Source: Prevotella sp.
Lineage (GTDB): Bacteria; Bacteroidota; Bacteroidia; Bacteroidales; Bacteroidaceae
Direction of reading: 5' to 3'
Length of the DNA stretch: 44,014 nt
NCBI GenBank assembly: GCA_016285075.1
Contig: JAEEQB010000041.1
Coordinates: 1 to 44,014, forward strand
The first letter of the stretch is position 1. Every line of letters begins with the position of its first letter. A program made the position numbers and the translations under genes. Below the pieces are notes generated by a model that worked only from the letters and a program-made list of their open reading frames with translations, ran no database searches and had not been told where the DNA came from. This document shows, piece after piece, positions 16,489 to 24,799 of the stretch.

Positions 16489-17628
16489 ATGAAACGAAAG
16501 ATTTGGATATTTGCGCTGGCAGCAATGGTGCTGGCGGCGTGTTCGCAAGGTTCACGAAACGGTGGGGCCAGTGGTGAGACAGACAGTACGGCAGACTCGA
16601 CTTTGAGTCTTGTCCCTAAGTTTGCTACAGGTTACTCGGTAAGAGACTCTGCTGGGATACGCTTGGTCGATGTGGGGAAGCATGACCATTTTGCACTTGT
16701 CACGACTGACGATGCCCAGGTACCGGAAGAATACATAAAAGTCCGCGTACCCATTAAGGGCACATTGTGTATGACAGCCCTGCAGCTGTCGAATTTCACC
16801 ATGCTTGATGCCCACGACGTGGTCCGTGGAATAACAGGCACTAAGAACCTGTTCAACAAAGACATCTTGCAGCGAGTGAACGACGGCCGCATTGTGAAGA
16901 TAGGCATGGAGGGAAACTTTGACACGGAGATGGTACTGGCTGCCAATCCTGACGTTATCTTCATCTCTCCCTCGAAGCGTGGCGGCTATGAGCCTATCAA
17001 AGAGACTGGTATCACGCTTGTCCCCCACCTAGGTTACAAGGAGCTGGATCCGTTAGGACAGGCAGAGTGGGTGAAGTTCGTGGGTATGTTCATTGGCAAG
17101 GAACGCGAGGCCTGCGAATTGTTTGCTGGCATTGAGCAGCGATACAACGAACTGAAAGAGAAAGTCAGGAGTTTTGTGTCGTCAGACTCTGTCCACCGTC
17201 AGCTACCCACCGTTACCAGTGGCGAGATGCACTATGGTACTTGGCACGCCGTAGGTGGCAAGAACTACCTGGCTCAGATATTCCGTGATGCGGGTGCCGA
17301 GTATGTCATCAACGATGACGAGACCTCTGGCGAGAACCTGGAGTTTGAGAAGATGTATGAGTTGGCTGCCAATGCCGACTACTGGCGCATCTTGAACAGC
17401 TTCTCAGGTGATTTCTCGTATGAGGCTCTGAAAGCCAGTGAGCCCCGCAATGAGCTGTTCAAGGCTTTTAAGGAAAGGAAAGTTATCTATTGTAACATGA
17501 AGCAGCAGCCTTATTACGAGATGACGCCTGTTCAACCCGATGTGCTGCTGAAGGATTTCGTGGCTATCTTCCATCCAGAACTGGTAGAGCCTGACTACGA
17601 GCCTAAGTACTACAGATTGTTGAAGTGA
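16489..17628 (+). CDS. ABC transporter substrate-binding lipoprotein, siderophore/cobalamin type
   Basis: The frame opens earlier (16459), but the promoter -7 element lies at 16476-16483 and the ATG at 16489 starts a signal peptide with lipobox LAAC, giving 379 residues. The fold is that of a type III (BtuF/FhuD/FepB) binding protein: an N-terminal lobe with LQLSNFTMLDAH and NDGRIVKIG, AANPDVIFISPS before the long linking helix, and a C-terminal lobe with FRDAGAEYVINDDE. It would hold the ligand, an iron chelate, haem or corrinoid, for the permease encoded next. The next gene starts by overlap (GTGA). The first strand lacks obvious substrate-specific marks, so the ligand is not assigned. Confidence 0.85.
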   Translation: MKRKIWIFALAAMVLAACSQGSRNGGASGETDSTADSTLSLVPKFATGYSVRDSAGIRLVDVGKHDHFALVTTDDAQVPEEYIKVRVPIKGTLCMTALQLSNFTMLDAHDVVRGITGTKNLFNKDILQRVNDGRIVKIGMEGNFDTEMVLAANPDVIFISPSKRGGYEPIKETGITLVPHLGYKELDPLGQAEWVKFVGMFIGKEREACELFAGIEQRYNELKEKVRSFVSSDSVHRQLPTVTSGEMHYGTWHAVGGKNYLAQIFRDAGAEYVINDDETSGENLEFEKMYELAANADYWRILNSFSGDFSYEALKASEPRNELFKAFKERKVIYCNMKQQPYYEMTPVQPDVLLKDFVAIFHPELVEPDYEPKYYRLLK

Positions 17629-18647
17629 GAGCATCGAGGTTTGTCGTATTGTCAGTATCCATTGGTGTGCTGCTGGTGGTGAACCTGCTAATAGGCACGG
17701 TGAAGATTCCTGTGGCAGAGATCTGCCGCATCCTTGCTGGTGCAGACAACAATGAGATATGGACAAACATTATATGGAAGTCACGCCTGCCTCAGGCTCT
17801 GACAGCTATTATGGCGGGAGCGGGGCTGGCTGTCAGTGGATTGCAGATGCAGACGGTGTTCCGTAATCCTTTAGCCGGTCCTTCGGTGTTAGGCATTTCC
17901 AACGGCTCTGCTCTTGGCGTGGCTTTCGTGGTGTTGCTTTCTGGACGTCTTGGAGGTGTGGCACTCAGTCGTCTTGGCTACTTAGGCGATGCTGCTATGT
18001 CTGTGGCTGCCATTGTGGGTGCTCTGGCGGTGATGATGCTCATCGTGTGGATATCGCAAAAGGTGAAGGGCAATGTCACCTTATTAATAATAGGTGTGAT
18101 GATAGGCTACCTGGCAACAGCCATCATCGGTGTGCTGAAGTTCCTGTCGCCCGAAGAAGACGTGAAAGCCTTTGTGGTGTGGGGGCTGGGTTCTTTCAGC
18201 CGTGTGTCGGGCGACGAGATGGTGCTCTTCGTGGTGCTCATGGCTATATTGCTGCCGTTGAGTTTCCTGCTGGTGAAGTCGATGAATCTGTTGCTTTTAG
18301 GTGATCGCTATGCCCAGAATCTTGGGCTTAACGTGCGTCGTGCCCGTCTGCTGGTGATTGTATGTTCGGGCGTGCTCGTGGCAATTGTCACGGCCTATTG
18401 TGGGCCTATCATGTTCATTGGCCTTGCTGTGCCTCATCTGGCCCGTGCCCTGTTCCGTACATCTGACCATCGTTTGCTGCTGCCTGCTACAGCCCTTTGC
18501 GGGGCTGCGTTGGCATTGGTGTGCAATCTCATAGCACGGATGCCAGGCTTCGAGGGTGCCCTGCCTGTCAACAGTGTCACAGCCCTGGTGGGTGCTCCCG
18601 TCATAGCCGTTGTGCTATTCAGGCGTAGAAAAGACGAGATGGAGTAG
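17625..18647 (+). CDS. ABC transporter permease, FecCD/BtuC family
   Basis: This 340-residue integral membrane protein starts with GTG overlapping the stop of the binding-protein gene. It has about ten hydrophobic segments. The FecCD hallmarks are GLQMQTVFRNPLAGPSVLGI near residue 75-95 and CGPIMFIGLAVPHLARALF near residue 260-280, which belongs to the coupling region that contacts the ATPase. It moves iron chelates or corrinoids across the inner membrane. No ATP-binding subunit follows: the next gene is on the other strand 27 bp beyond, so the ATPase must come from elsewhere. No terminator is visible between the two convergent genes. Confidence 0.88.
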   Translation: MRASRFVVLSVSIGVLLVVNLLIGTVKIPVAEICRILAGADNNEIWTNIIWKSRLPQALTAIMAGAGLAVSGLQMQTVFRNPLAGPSVLGISNGSALGVAFVVLLSGRLGGVALSRLGYLGDAAMSVAAIVGALAVMMLIVWISQKVKGNVTLLIIGVMIGYLATAIIGVLKFLSPEEDVKAFVVWGLGSFSRVSGDEMVLFVVLMAILLPLSFLLVKSMNLLLLGDRYAQNLGLNVRRARLLVIVCSGVLVAIVTAYCGPIMFIGLAVPHLARALFRTSDHRLLLPATALCGAALALVCNLIARMPGFEGALPVNSVTALVGAPVIAVVLFRRRKDEME

Positions 18648-18674
18648 GGTGTTCTTACTCCCCCCCCTGGCCAA

Positions 18675-21005
18675 TCAGTTCTTGATGTGAATATCGCGTT
18701 GAGGGAACGGGATCTCTATGCCGTTCTTGCCAAGTGTCTCGTAGATGCAGGAGAGAATGTCGCTCACTACGTAGATCTTCTTCACGGCGTCCACCCAGAC
18801 AATCAGGTTGAAGTTGACGCTGGAGTCGGCCATCTCTCTCATGACTACCTTCACAGCCTTCTTGCGGTCTGTCAGCGGATGGCGCAGGTCGTGTACAGCT
18901 TGTTCCACCAAGCTGATGACCTGGGGCACCTTTGTGCCATAAGCCACACCAAAGGGTATGAGGGCGAGGATATAGCCGTGATTTCGTGTGAGATTCTTGT
19001 AGTTCTTTGTGAAGAGCTGCGAATTCTGGAAAGTGATGACCTCGCCAAAGAGCGATTCGACAACTGTCGATGTGTAGCTGATGCTTTTGACCTTACCCAT
19101 GGTACCGTCCACATCGATCCAGTCGCCCACCTTCACACGTCCTGCCATCAGCGAGGCACCATAGTAAATGTTCTCGATGATGTCCTTTGATGCAAAACCA
19201 ATACCGGTGGACAGACCGCCGCTGATAGCCAGCAGCCAGGCGACGCTGATATGTAATAGTGAGAGGGAGATGAGCAGCCAGGCACCCCACACCAACACCT
19301 GAATGACGTTCTTGCCCATGACCTGACGCGAGGCGGCAGTTGTGGGGTCTTGCATCTGGTAGTGCTGGGCGAGCAGGCCGAGAATGGTCTTGGCAATATA
19401 ACGGAACATGAACCAAAGGCTCACCACAATGCTCAGCTTGACAATGCTCACCCTGAGGTTCTCCAGATGAATGAAGTTACGGTTGAACAGCTTCCAGCAG
19501 AGGTCGCTCAGGTTAAACACCTCTGCAGCCCAGTAAACGCTTATCATGACAGACAGTACGCCAAGAACGGGGAGGGCCACCTGACGAATCAGATGGTAGC
19601 CCCATGTCTGGGTGACAGGCTTCTTGCTGAACTCATGACGTTCGCCGTAGCGTTTCACGTAGAGGCCGATGCAGGTGATGGTGAGTGTACAGGTGAGCTG
19701 CATGAGCCACCAGATAAGCAACTGCACGGAGAGCAGAGTGTAGCCTATGATGGAACAGATGAGTGAGCAAAGGAATACTGTGAGTGAGATATAGGAGTAG
19801 AAGATGTCGGAACGGGGTATGTTACGGTTGTGACGATGGATGACTATCCATTGCCACAGCGTGCATAGCAACAGTATGGGTGGGAAGATGATGTTGACCA
19901 GTTCGCTGGGAATGAGCACGATGCGGAACACTATCACGATGAAGCCTACGACGATGAGTGGGGAATAGATGCGTACGGCACTCATGACCTGTGTCGCTTC
20001 CACGCGAAGTAAAAGAGATATCAGGATGACTCCCAACAGCCATCCGTATTCTACAAGCAAGTCGCTTGCCATCACGAAGAAGTTCTGGTCAAGGGTGTTC
20101 GTAAGCAGTCCCATGCACAGGGCGAAGGTGATGACGGTCGTTGCCATGATGATGGGGGTGCGTTTGCGCATGAAACGCTCAGTACGGAAACGGCGGGGCA
20201 GCAGGAAACGGAACACCAGCTGGTTCAGCAGGATGGCAACGACAGCGTAAAACACGATGGAGACAAACAATACGAGAATCCAGCGGACACTCCATTGTGA
20301 CTTGTCGGCAGCATTGAAGTTGTACTTCTTCTTCACCGTCTGCCGCATCTCCTTCCAGTAGCGGGAGATGTGGGAAAGGATGCTGAAGTAGTTGTCACCG
20401 CCATTCTTGAAAATACTCGTCTGGATGTCGTTATAACGCTTCAGGGCATAATCGTTCAGCTGCTTCAGCCGGTTTTCCGTACGTTGGTAGATCTCGATAT
20501 AGTCCTCCATCTGGTCGCGGTCTTCACGCAGGGTGCTGGCGATGTTCACAGCCAGCGTCAGACAGATGCTCCGGTCTTTCTGGGCCTGTGCGCTGAGCAT
20601 GTTGGTGCGTAGTGTCTGAAGGCTCTGTGCCAGGCTGTCGTACTTGGCAATCTCTGCATCTGCCTTCTCCATGTGTTTGCGGAAAGGCAGCTGCTGCTGT
20701 TGGAAGCTGCGGTATTGATTGGTGGCTTCATGGCAGGCATAGGTCAGGTCAAACACGTAGTCGGCGTTCTGGGAATACAACATCAGCGCGTTCTGATTAG
20801 CGCGGTTTGTTGTCTTGATGAGTTGGCTGATGATGGTGTCGTTCTGTGCACGGCGTATTCCAGCACCCTTTGCCAGTTCTTGATAGTGTGCAGTCAGCTC
20901 TGTACGTAAAATGCCTAATGTCTGCTCCAGGTTTTCCTCTTTCAGCACTGCCCATGCATCGATGGTCAGGCAGGCAAACAGGAGTATGGTGAGTATCTTT
21001 TTCAT
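18675..21005 (-). CDS. MscS-family mechanosensitive channel with large N-terminal periplasmic domain
   Basis: This 776-residue protein has a Sec-type signal peptide (residues 1-19, ending DAWA), then a long helical, partly coiled-coil periplasmic region (about 25-230). It continues with about eleven hydrophobic segments and a C-terminal MscS core: pore helix ISGGLSTGIGFASKDIIENI, then the beta domain VKVGDWIDVDGTMGKVKSISYTS and FGEVITFQNSQLF. Family members open under membrane tension to release solutes during osmotic downshock; large ones like this resemble the MscK/YbdG-type group. It is monocistronic and divergent from the kinase gene. Confidence 0.88.
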   Translation of the reverse strand: MKKILTILLFACLTIDAWAVLKEENLEQTLGILRTELTAHYQELAKGAGIRRAQNDTIISQLIKTTNRANQNALMLYSQNADYVFDLTYACHEATNQYRSFQQQQLPFRKHMEKADAEIAKYDSLAQSLQTLRTNMLSAQAQKDRSICLTLAVNIASTLREDRDQMEDYIEIYQRTENRLKQLNDYALKRYNDIQTSIFKNGGDNYFSILSHISRYWKEMRQTVKKKYNFNAADKSQWSVRWILVLFVSIVFYAVVAILLNQLVFRFLLPRRFRTERFMRKRTPIIMATTVITFALCMGLLTNTLDQNFFVMASDLLVEYGWLLGVILISLLLRVEATQVMSAVRIYSPLIVVGFIVIVFRIVLIPSELVNIIFPPILLLCTLWQWIVIHRHNRNIPRSDIFYSYISLTVFLCSLICSIIGYTLLSVQLLIWWLMQLTCTLTITCIGLYVKRYGERHEFSKKPVTQTWGYHLIRQVALPVLGVLSVMISVYWAAEVFNLSDLCWKLFNRNFIHLENLRVSIVKLSIVVSLWFMFRYIAKTILGLLAQHYQMQDPTTAASRQVMGKNVIQVLVWGAWLLISLSLLHISVAWLLAISGGLSTGIGFASKDIIENIYYGASLMAGRVKVGDWIDVDGTMGKVKSISYTSTVVESLFGEVITFQNSQLFTKNYKNLTRNHGYILALIPFGVAYGTKVPQVISLVEQAVHDLRHPLTDRKKAVKVVMREMADSSVNFNLIVWVDAVKKIYVVSDILSCIYETLGKNGIEIPFPQRDIHIKN

Positions 21006-21024
21006 CGTGTTGCTGTGATTTTGC

Positions 21025-21078
21025 GTGCAAAAGTACGAAAAAAATGCGAATTATCATTTTTTTTTCGTACTTTTGCAC
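21025..21078. promoter_or_regulatory. Divergent promoters inside a perfect 20-bp inverted repeat
   Basis: Arms 21025-21044 and 21059-21078 are exact reverse complements. The left arm contains the minus-strand -7 element (TACTTTTG, 21028-21035) for the MscS gene, and the right arm contains the plus-strand -7 element (TACTTTTG, 21068-21075) for the kinase gene. No clear TTG is visible at -33 for the rightward promoter. The kinase ATG at 21081 lies five bases after its -7 element. Confidence 0.7.
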
Positions 21079-21080
21079 TC

Positions 21081-21908
21081 ATGAAACTAATAGCTGACAG
21101 TGGAAGCACGAAAACCGACTGGTGTCTGATGGATGAGACGGGTATCCTGTTGCGTATGACAACCCAGGGTATCAACCCCATTCACCAGACGCAGGATGGC
21201 ATCAAGGAAATCCTTCGCATCCTCCAATCCAAGCTCTTCAAACAGCCCACCACCATTTGCTTCTATGGCAGTGGTGTGACTCCCAGTCAGCGAGGACCTA
21301 TGTGCCAATTACTCCGTGAAGTGTTTCCTGGCGTGGGCGAGGTGACGGCTGAGAGCGACCTGTTAGGGGCTGCCCGTTCTCTATGCCAGCAGAATGAGGG
21401 CTTGGCTTGCATACTGGGTACGGGAGCCAACTCTTGTCTGTATGATGGACAGGACATTGTGCAGAACACTCCTGCCTTGGGCTATATCCTGGGTGACGAA
21501 GGGAGTGGTGCGGTCTTGGGCATCCGTTTCCTGAATGCGCTCTATAAAGGAGCCTTGCCAGAGAGTCTGCGTCAGCATTTTGAGAATGAGATGGGACTGG
21601 GCGTCTCCGATGTCATCAATCGTGTATATCGTCAGCCGCAGGCAAACCGCTGGCTGGCTTCACTCTCTGTCTTTATTCATGCTCATTTGGATATGCCTGA
21701 GGTGAGAGAGATCGTGATTGACAATTTCAGGTGCTTCATCCGTCGTAATGTCCTGCCCTATGGAAGGAAAGACCTGCCTTTGGATGCTGTGGGCAGTATT
21801 GCATGGCACTACCGTGGGCAGTTGTCAGAAGCGGCAGAAACAGAAGGATTCGTTCTGGGAACTGTCCTCCAGTCACCTATGGAGGGACTTGTCGCCTATC
21901 ATCGTTAA
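21081..21908 (+). CDS. BadF/BadG/BcrA-type ATPase, N-acetylhexosamine kinase-like
   Basis: The frame opens at 21015, but the ATG at 21081, directly after the promoter, starts the typical nucleotide-binding motif LIADSGSTKTDW, so 275 residues are expected. Further ASKHA-fold motifs are ILGTGANSCLYDG (second phosphate loop) and GYILGDEGSGAVLG, which is characteristic of the BadF/N-acetylglucosamine kinase family. Members phosphorylate amino sugars such as GlcNAc or MurNAc, often in cell-wall recycling. The specific sugar is not determined here. The gene is 24 bp from the next. Confidence 0.85.
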   Translation: MKLIADSGSTKTDWCLMDETGILLRMTTQGINPIHQTQDGIKEILRILQSKLFKQPTTICFYGSGVTPSQRGPMCQLLREVFPGVGEVTAESDLLGAARSLCQQNEGLACILGTGANSCLYDGQDIVQNTPALGYILGDEGSGAVLGIRFLNALYKGALPESLRQHFENEMGLGVSDVINRVYRQPQANRWLASLSVFIHAHLDMPEVREIVIDNFRCFIRRNVLPYGRKDLPLDAVGSIAWHYRGQLSEAAETEGFVLGTVLQSPMEGLVAYHR

Positions 21909-21932
21909 AAAACAAATACTTCATCTTCCCAC

Positions 21933-23009
21933 ATGATACTTCATTTCTTTAATCCAGAACACGACATAGCACTGGCTTCAGGACTCAGTAATTTTACTGC
22001 GCCTCATGCCGGACGTCAGTTGCGTCATGACCTTGGCTTCCTGCCTGCTTTGTGGGCAGGGGCTGATGATGCTGTCTTGGTGGACGACGCTGAGACTGCG
22101 GCTAGGATGGTTCGTAGACGTGAGGTGGCTATGAAGTGCTTTGTCGAGAAACGGCAGTTGGCATCACTGCTAATCAGTAGTATAGAGCCGTGGGGATGGA
22201 ATGCTGCACTCAGATGTTTCCTTCTGAGGATGGGTGTCAGCGAAGCATTGATGCCAACAGAGGCTGCGTTGGAAACCATACGGCAGTTGTCGCATCGCCG
22301 TACGGCTGCTCAACTGTTATCGAAATTACGACTGGACGGTACCGTTGGAGAGGCGGTGGAATGTGTCACCAAAGAAGAGGTGGCAGAACATGTGGCTTTG
22401 TGGGGCAAGGCAGTGCTGAAGGCTCCCTGGTCATCAAGCGGACGAGGACTGCGGTTTGCCAGTGGCTTGGGTGATATGGAAAGACTTTCTGGGTGGCTGA
22501 ACAATCTGTTTGCCCGGCAGGGGAGTGTGATGGTTGAACCTTATTACCATAAGGTGAAGGACTTTGGGATGGAATTCTGGTCTGACGGTGAGGGATTGGT
22601 GGATTACGAGGGACTTTCATTGTTCCATACAGCGAACGGTGCCTATACGGGAAATATCCTGGCGACGGAGATGTCCAAGCAAGAAACGTTGAGCCGCTAT
22701 GTTCCCTTGCAGCTGATGGATGAGGTGCGTCATGTCATCTGTAACGAATTGGGGATGTTGTTTAAAGGCCGCTATCGAGGTCCTTTCGGAGTAGACATGA
22801 TGGTGGTAAGCCATGCTCCAACCCCTTCCCAAGCCTCTCTGCTGCTTCATCCTTGTGTAGAAATCAATCTTCGCCGTACGATGGGACATGTGGCTTTGGC
22901 ACTAGAACGGAAACAGAATCCAACAGACAATCCCGACTTGTGTCATGTCATGCGGATCAACTTTTCAGACGGAAGCTATAGATTAACTATCAGGCGTATA
23001 TATAAATAA
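21933..23009 (+). CDS. Conserved Bacteroidota protein, ATP-grasp-like
   Basis: This is a 358-residue soluble protein with no signal peptide. It starts LHFFNPEHDIALA, a motif I associate with a conserved Bacteroidota protein of unknown function. The middle has ATP-grasp features: GKAVLKAPWSSSGRGLRF (Lys-strand and Gly-rich loop), then GSVMVEPYYHKVKDFGMEF (hinge strand) and GPFGVDMMVV with CVEINLRRTMGH (late metal-ligand Glu and Asn). ATP-grasp enzymes ligate a carboxylate to an amine or thiol. The N-terminal substrate domain gives no hint of the substrate. It is 24 bp downstream of the kinase gene, so the two probably form an operon. Confidence 0.75.
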   Translation: MILHFFNPEHDIALASGLSNFTAPHAGRQLRHDLGFLPALWAGADDAVLVDDAETAARMVRRREVAMKCFVEKRQLASLLISSIEPWGWNAALRCFLLRMGVSEALMPTEAALETIRQLSHRRTAAQLLSKLRLDGTVGEAVECVTKEEVAEHVALWGKAVLKAPWSSSGRGLRFASGLGDMERLSGWLNNLFARQGSVMVEPYYHKVKDFGMEFWSDGEGLVDYEGLSLFHTANGAYTGNILATEMSKQETLSRYVPLQLMDEVRHVICNELGMLFKGRYRGPFGVDMMVVSHAPTPSQASLLLHPCVEINLRRTMGHVALALERKQNPTDNPDLCHVMRINFSDGSYRLTIRRIYK

Positions 23010-23039
23010 ATCAAACACTTATAACTACTTTAAACACTT

Positions 23040-24722
23040 ATGAAGAAACTAATCCTACTGACAGCCATCTTGCCAATGATGGCAAATGCCCAGAGCAGCA
23101 AGAAATCTGGTGGGCTCACCCCCACTGCTGCTTACATTTCTGAAGTATGGTCACCCGACAATGGTGACGGTACATTTACCAATCCAGTCATTAATGCCGA
23201 CTATTCCGATCCTGATGTCTGTGTTGGTGCTTCAGGGGAAGATTACTATATGACGGCATCCTCATTCCAGTGTGTGCCAGGACTTCCCATTCTGCATTCT
23301 ACTGACTTGGTGAACTGGGAGATAGTAGGCTATGCTCTGAAGGAACTATATGAGGGAGACCCTATACTGAAAGAGCATTTCAATACTGTTCAGCATGGTA
23401 ACGGTGTGTGGGCACCCTCCATTCGTTTCCACAACGGCTGGTATTATATTTATTGGGGCGATCCCGATTGGGGCGTCTACATGGTGAAGACCCAAGATCC
23501 TGCCGGAGAGTGGGAGAAACCTGTTTGCGTGATAAAAGGTCAGGGATATATCGACACCACACCCCTTTGGGATGACGATGGGCGTTGCTACTTGGTGAAC
23601 GGATGGGCCAACTCACGTGCCAAATATGCCTCTGTGCTCACCGTGCGTGAACTGAGCGCAGACGGTACTAAAGCCATAGGGCAGCCGGTGATAGTGTTCG
23701 ATGGTAACGGTACGGAGAACCGTACATGCGAAGGACCTAAGTTCTATAAGCGCGATGGCTGGTATTGGATTATGTGTCCTGCGGGAGGTGTTCCCACGGG
23801 CTTCCAACTGGCCATGAGGAGTCGTTCTCCTTATGGTCCGTATGAGCATAAGATTGTGCTGGCTCAAGGTAAGACACAGGTGAACGGTCCCCATCAGGGC
23901 GGATGGGTGCATACGAAGTATGGCGAGGATTGGTTCCTTCATTTCCAGGATAAGGAGGCATACGGACGTGTGGTTCACTTGCAGCCAGTAGACTGGAGCA
24001 GCGGCTGGCCCATGATGGGCAAGAAGGGGGAACCTGTAACTACCTACAAGAAACCTCAGTCTTCAAACTCGGTGAAAGTCAATCCGATGGAAAGCGATGA
24101 GTTCAATACTCCAACAATGGGCAAACAGTGGCAGTGGCAAGCCAACTATGATGAGAAATACGGCGTGCCGACAGCTTTCGGCTCTTTCCGCATCTATACT
24201 TACAAGTTACCCTCTGAATCAAAAAACTTGTGGCTTGTTCCTAATATGCTTCTACAGAAGACACCCGCAGATGCATTTACTGTTACCACGAAACTGCGTA
24301 TGACCTCAAAGGCTGACGGTCAGTTCGGAGGGCTGATTATGATGGGGTTGGATTATTCGGCACTGGTCGTGAAGCGGATAGGAGACGAGTTCCAGCTGAT
24401 TCAGATGACATGCCAGGCTGCTGACAAGGGTAAGGCTCAGACAGACAAAGTCATTGCCACGCTGAAGCCTACGGCCCTGGACAAGATTGACTATAAGCCA
24501 GGCATTCACATGGATATTTACTTGCGCCTTGTGGTGAAGGATTCGAAGGTAAAATTCGCCTACAGCTCCGATGGGAAGAAGTATACTCCTTGTGGTGATG
24601 AGTTCCAGATGAAGGAAGGTAAGTGGATTGGTGCCAAGTTCGGCTTCGTCTCAGCAGAGACTGATCCAAAGTGTGACCGTGGCTGGATAGATGCTGACTG
24701 GATTCGCATTACTAAGAAGTGA
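23040..24722 (+). CDS. GH43-family glycosidase (beta-xylosidase or alpha-L-arabinofuranosidase type)
   Basis: This 560-residue secreted enzyme has a short Sec signal peptide (MKKLILLTAILPMMANAQ). The five-blade beta-propeller of GH43 spans about residues 45-330. The predicted catalytic base is D57 (DYSDPDV), the pKa-tuning Asp is D172 (YIDTTPLWDDDG) and the acid Glu is E231 (CEGPKFYKRDG). The C-terminal 200 residues form a beta-sandwich typical of the large GH43 members. It would remove xylose or arabinose side groups from plant polysaccharides. The next gene attacks pectin, which favours arabinan or pectin side chains, but substrate cannot be settled from sequence. No SusC/SusD pair is adjacent. 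Confidence 0.88.
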   Translation: MKKLILLTAILPMMANAQSSKKSGGLTPTAAYISEVWSPDNGDGTFTNPVINADYSDPDVCVGASGEDYYMTASSFQCVPGLPILHSTDLVNWEIVGYALKELYEGDPILKEHFNTVQHGNGVWAPSIRFHNGWYYIYWGDPDWGVYMVKTQDPAGEWEKPVCVIKGQGYIDTTPLWDDDGRCYLVNGWANSRAKYASVLTVRELSADGTKAIGQPVIVFDGNGTENRTCEGPKFYKRDGWYWIMCPAGGVPTGFQLAMRSRSPYGPYEHKIVLAQGKTQVNGPHQGGWVHTKYGEDWFLHFQDKEAYGRVVHLQPVDWSSGWPMMGKKGEPVTTYKKPQSSNSVKVNPMESDEFNTPTMGKQWQWQANYDEKYGVPTAFGSFRIYTYKLPSESKNLWLVPNMLLQKTPADAFTVTTKLRMTSKADGQFGGLIMMGLDYSALVVKRIGDEFQLIQMTCQAADKGKAQTDKVIATLKPTALDKIDYKPGIHMDIYLRLVVKDSKVKFAYSSDGKKYTPCGDEFQMKEGKWIGAKFGFVSAETDPKCDRGWIDADWIRITKK

Positions 24723-24758
24723 TACCTGTCGTGTCGAAGCCTTTTCTCAAGGTTCCTT

Positions 24759-24766
24759 TATCTTTG
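24759..24766 (+). promoter_or_regulatory. -7 promoter element before the pectate lyase/esterase gene
   Basis: TATCTTTG matches TAnnTTTG and lies 33 bp before the ATG at 24800. No good TTG is present at -33, so this is tentative. It would allow the gene to be transcribed separately from the GH43 gene. Confidence 0.45.
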
Positions 24767-24799
24767 ATTTGTTATCACCAATAATTCTAAACAAGACTT

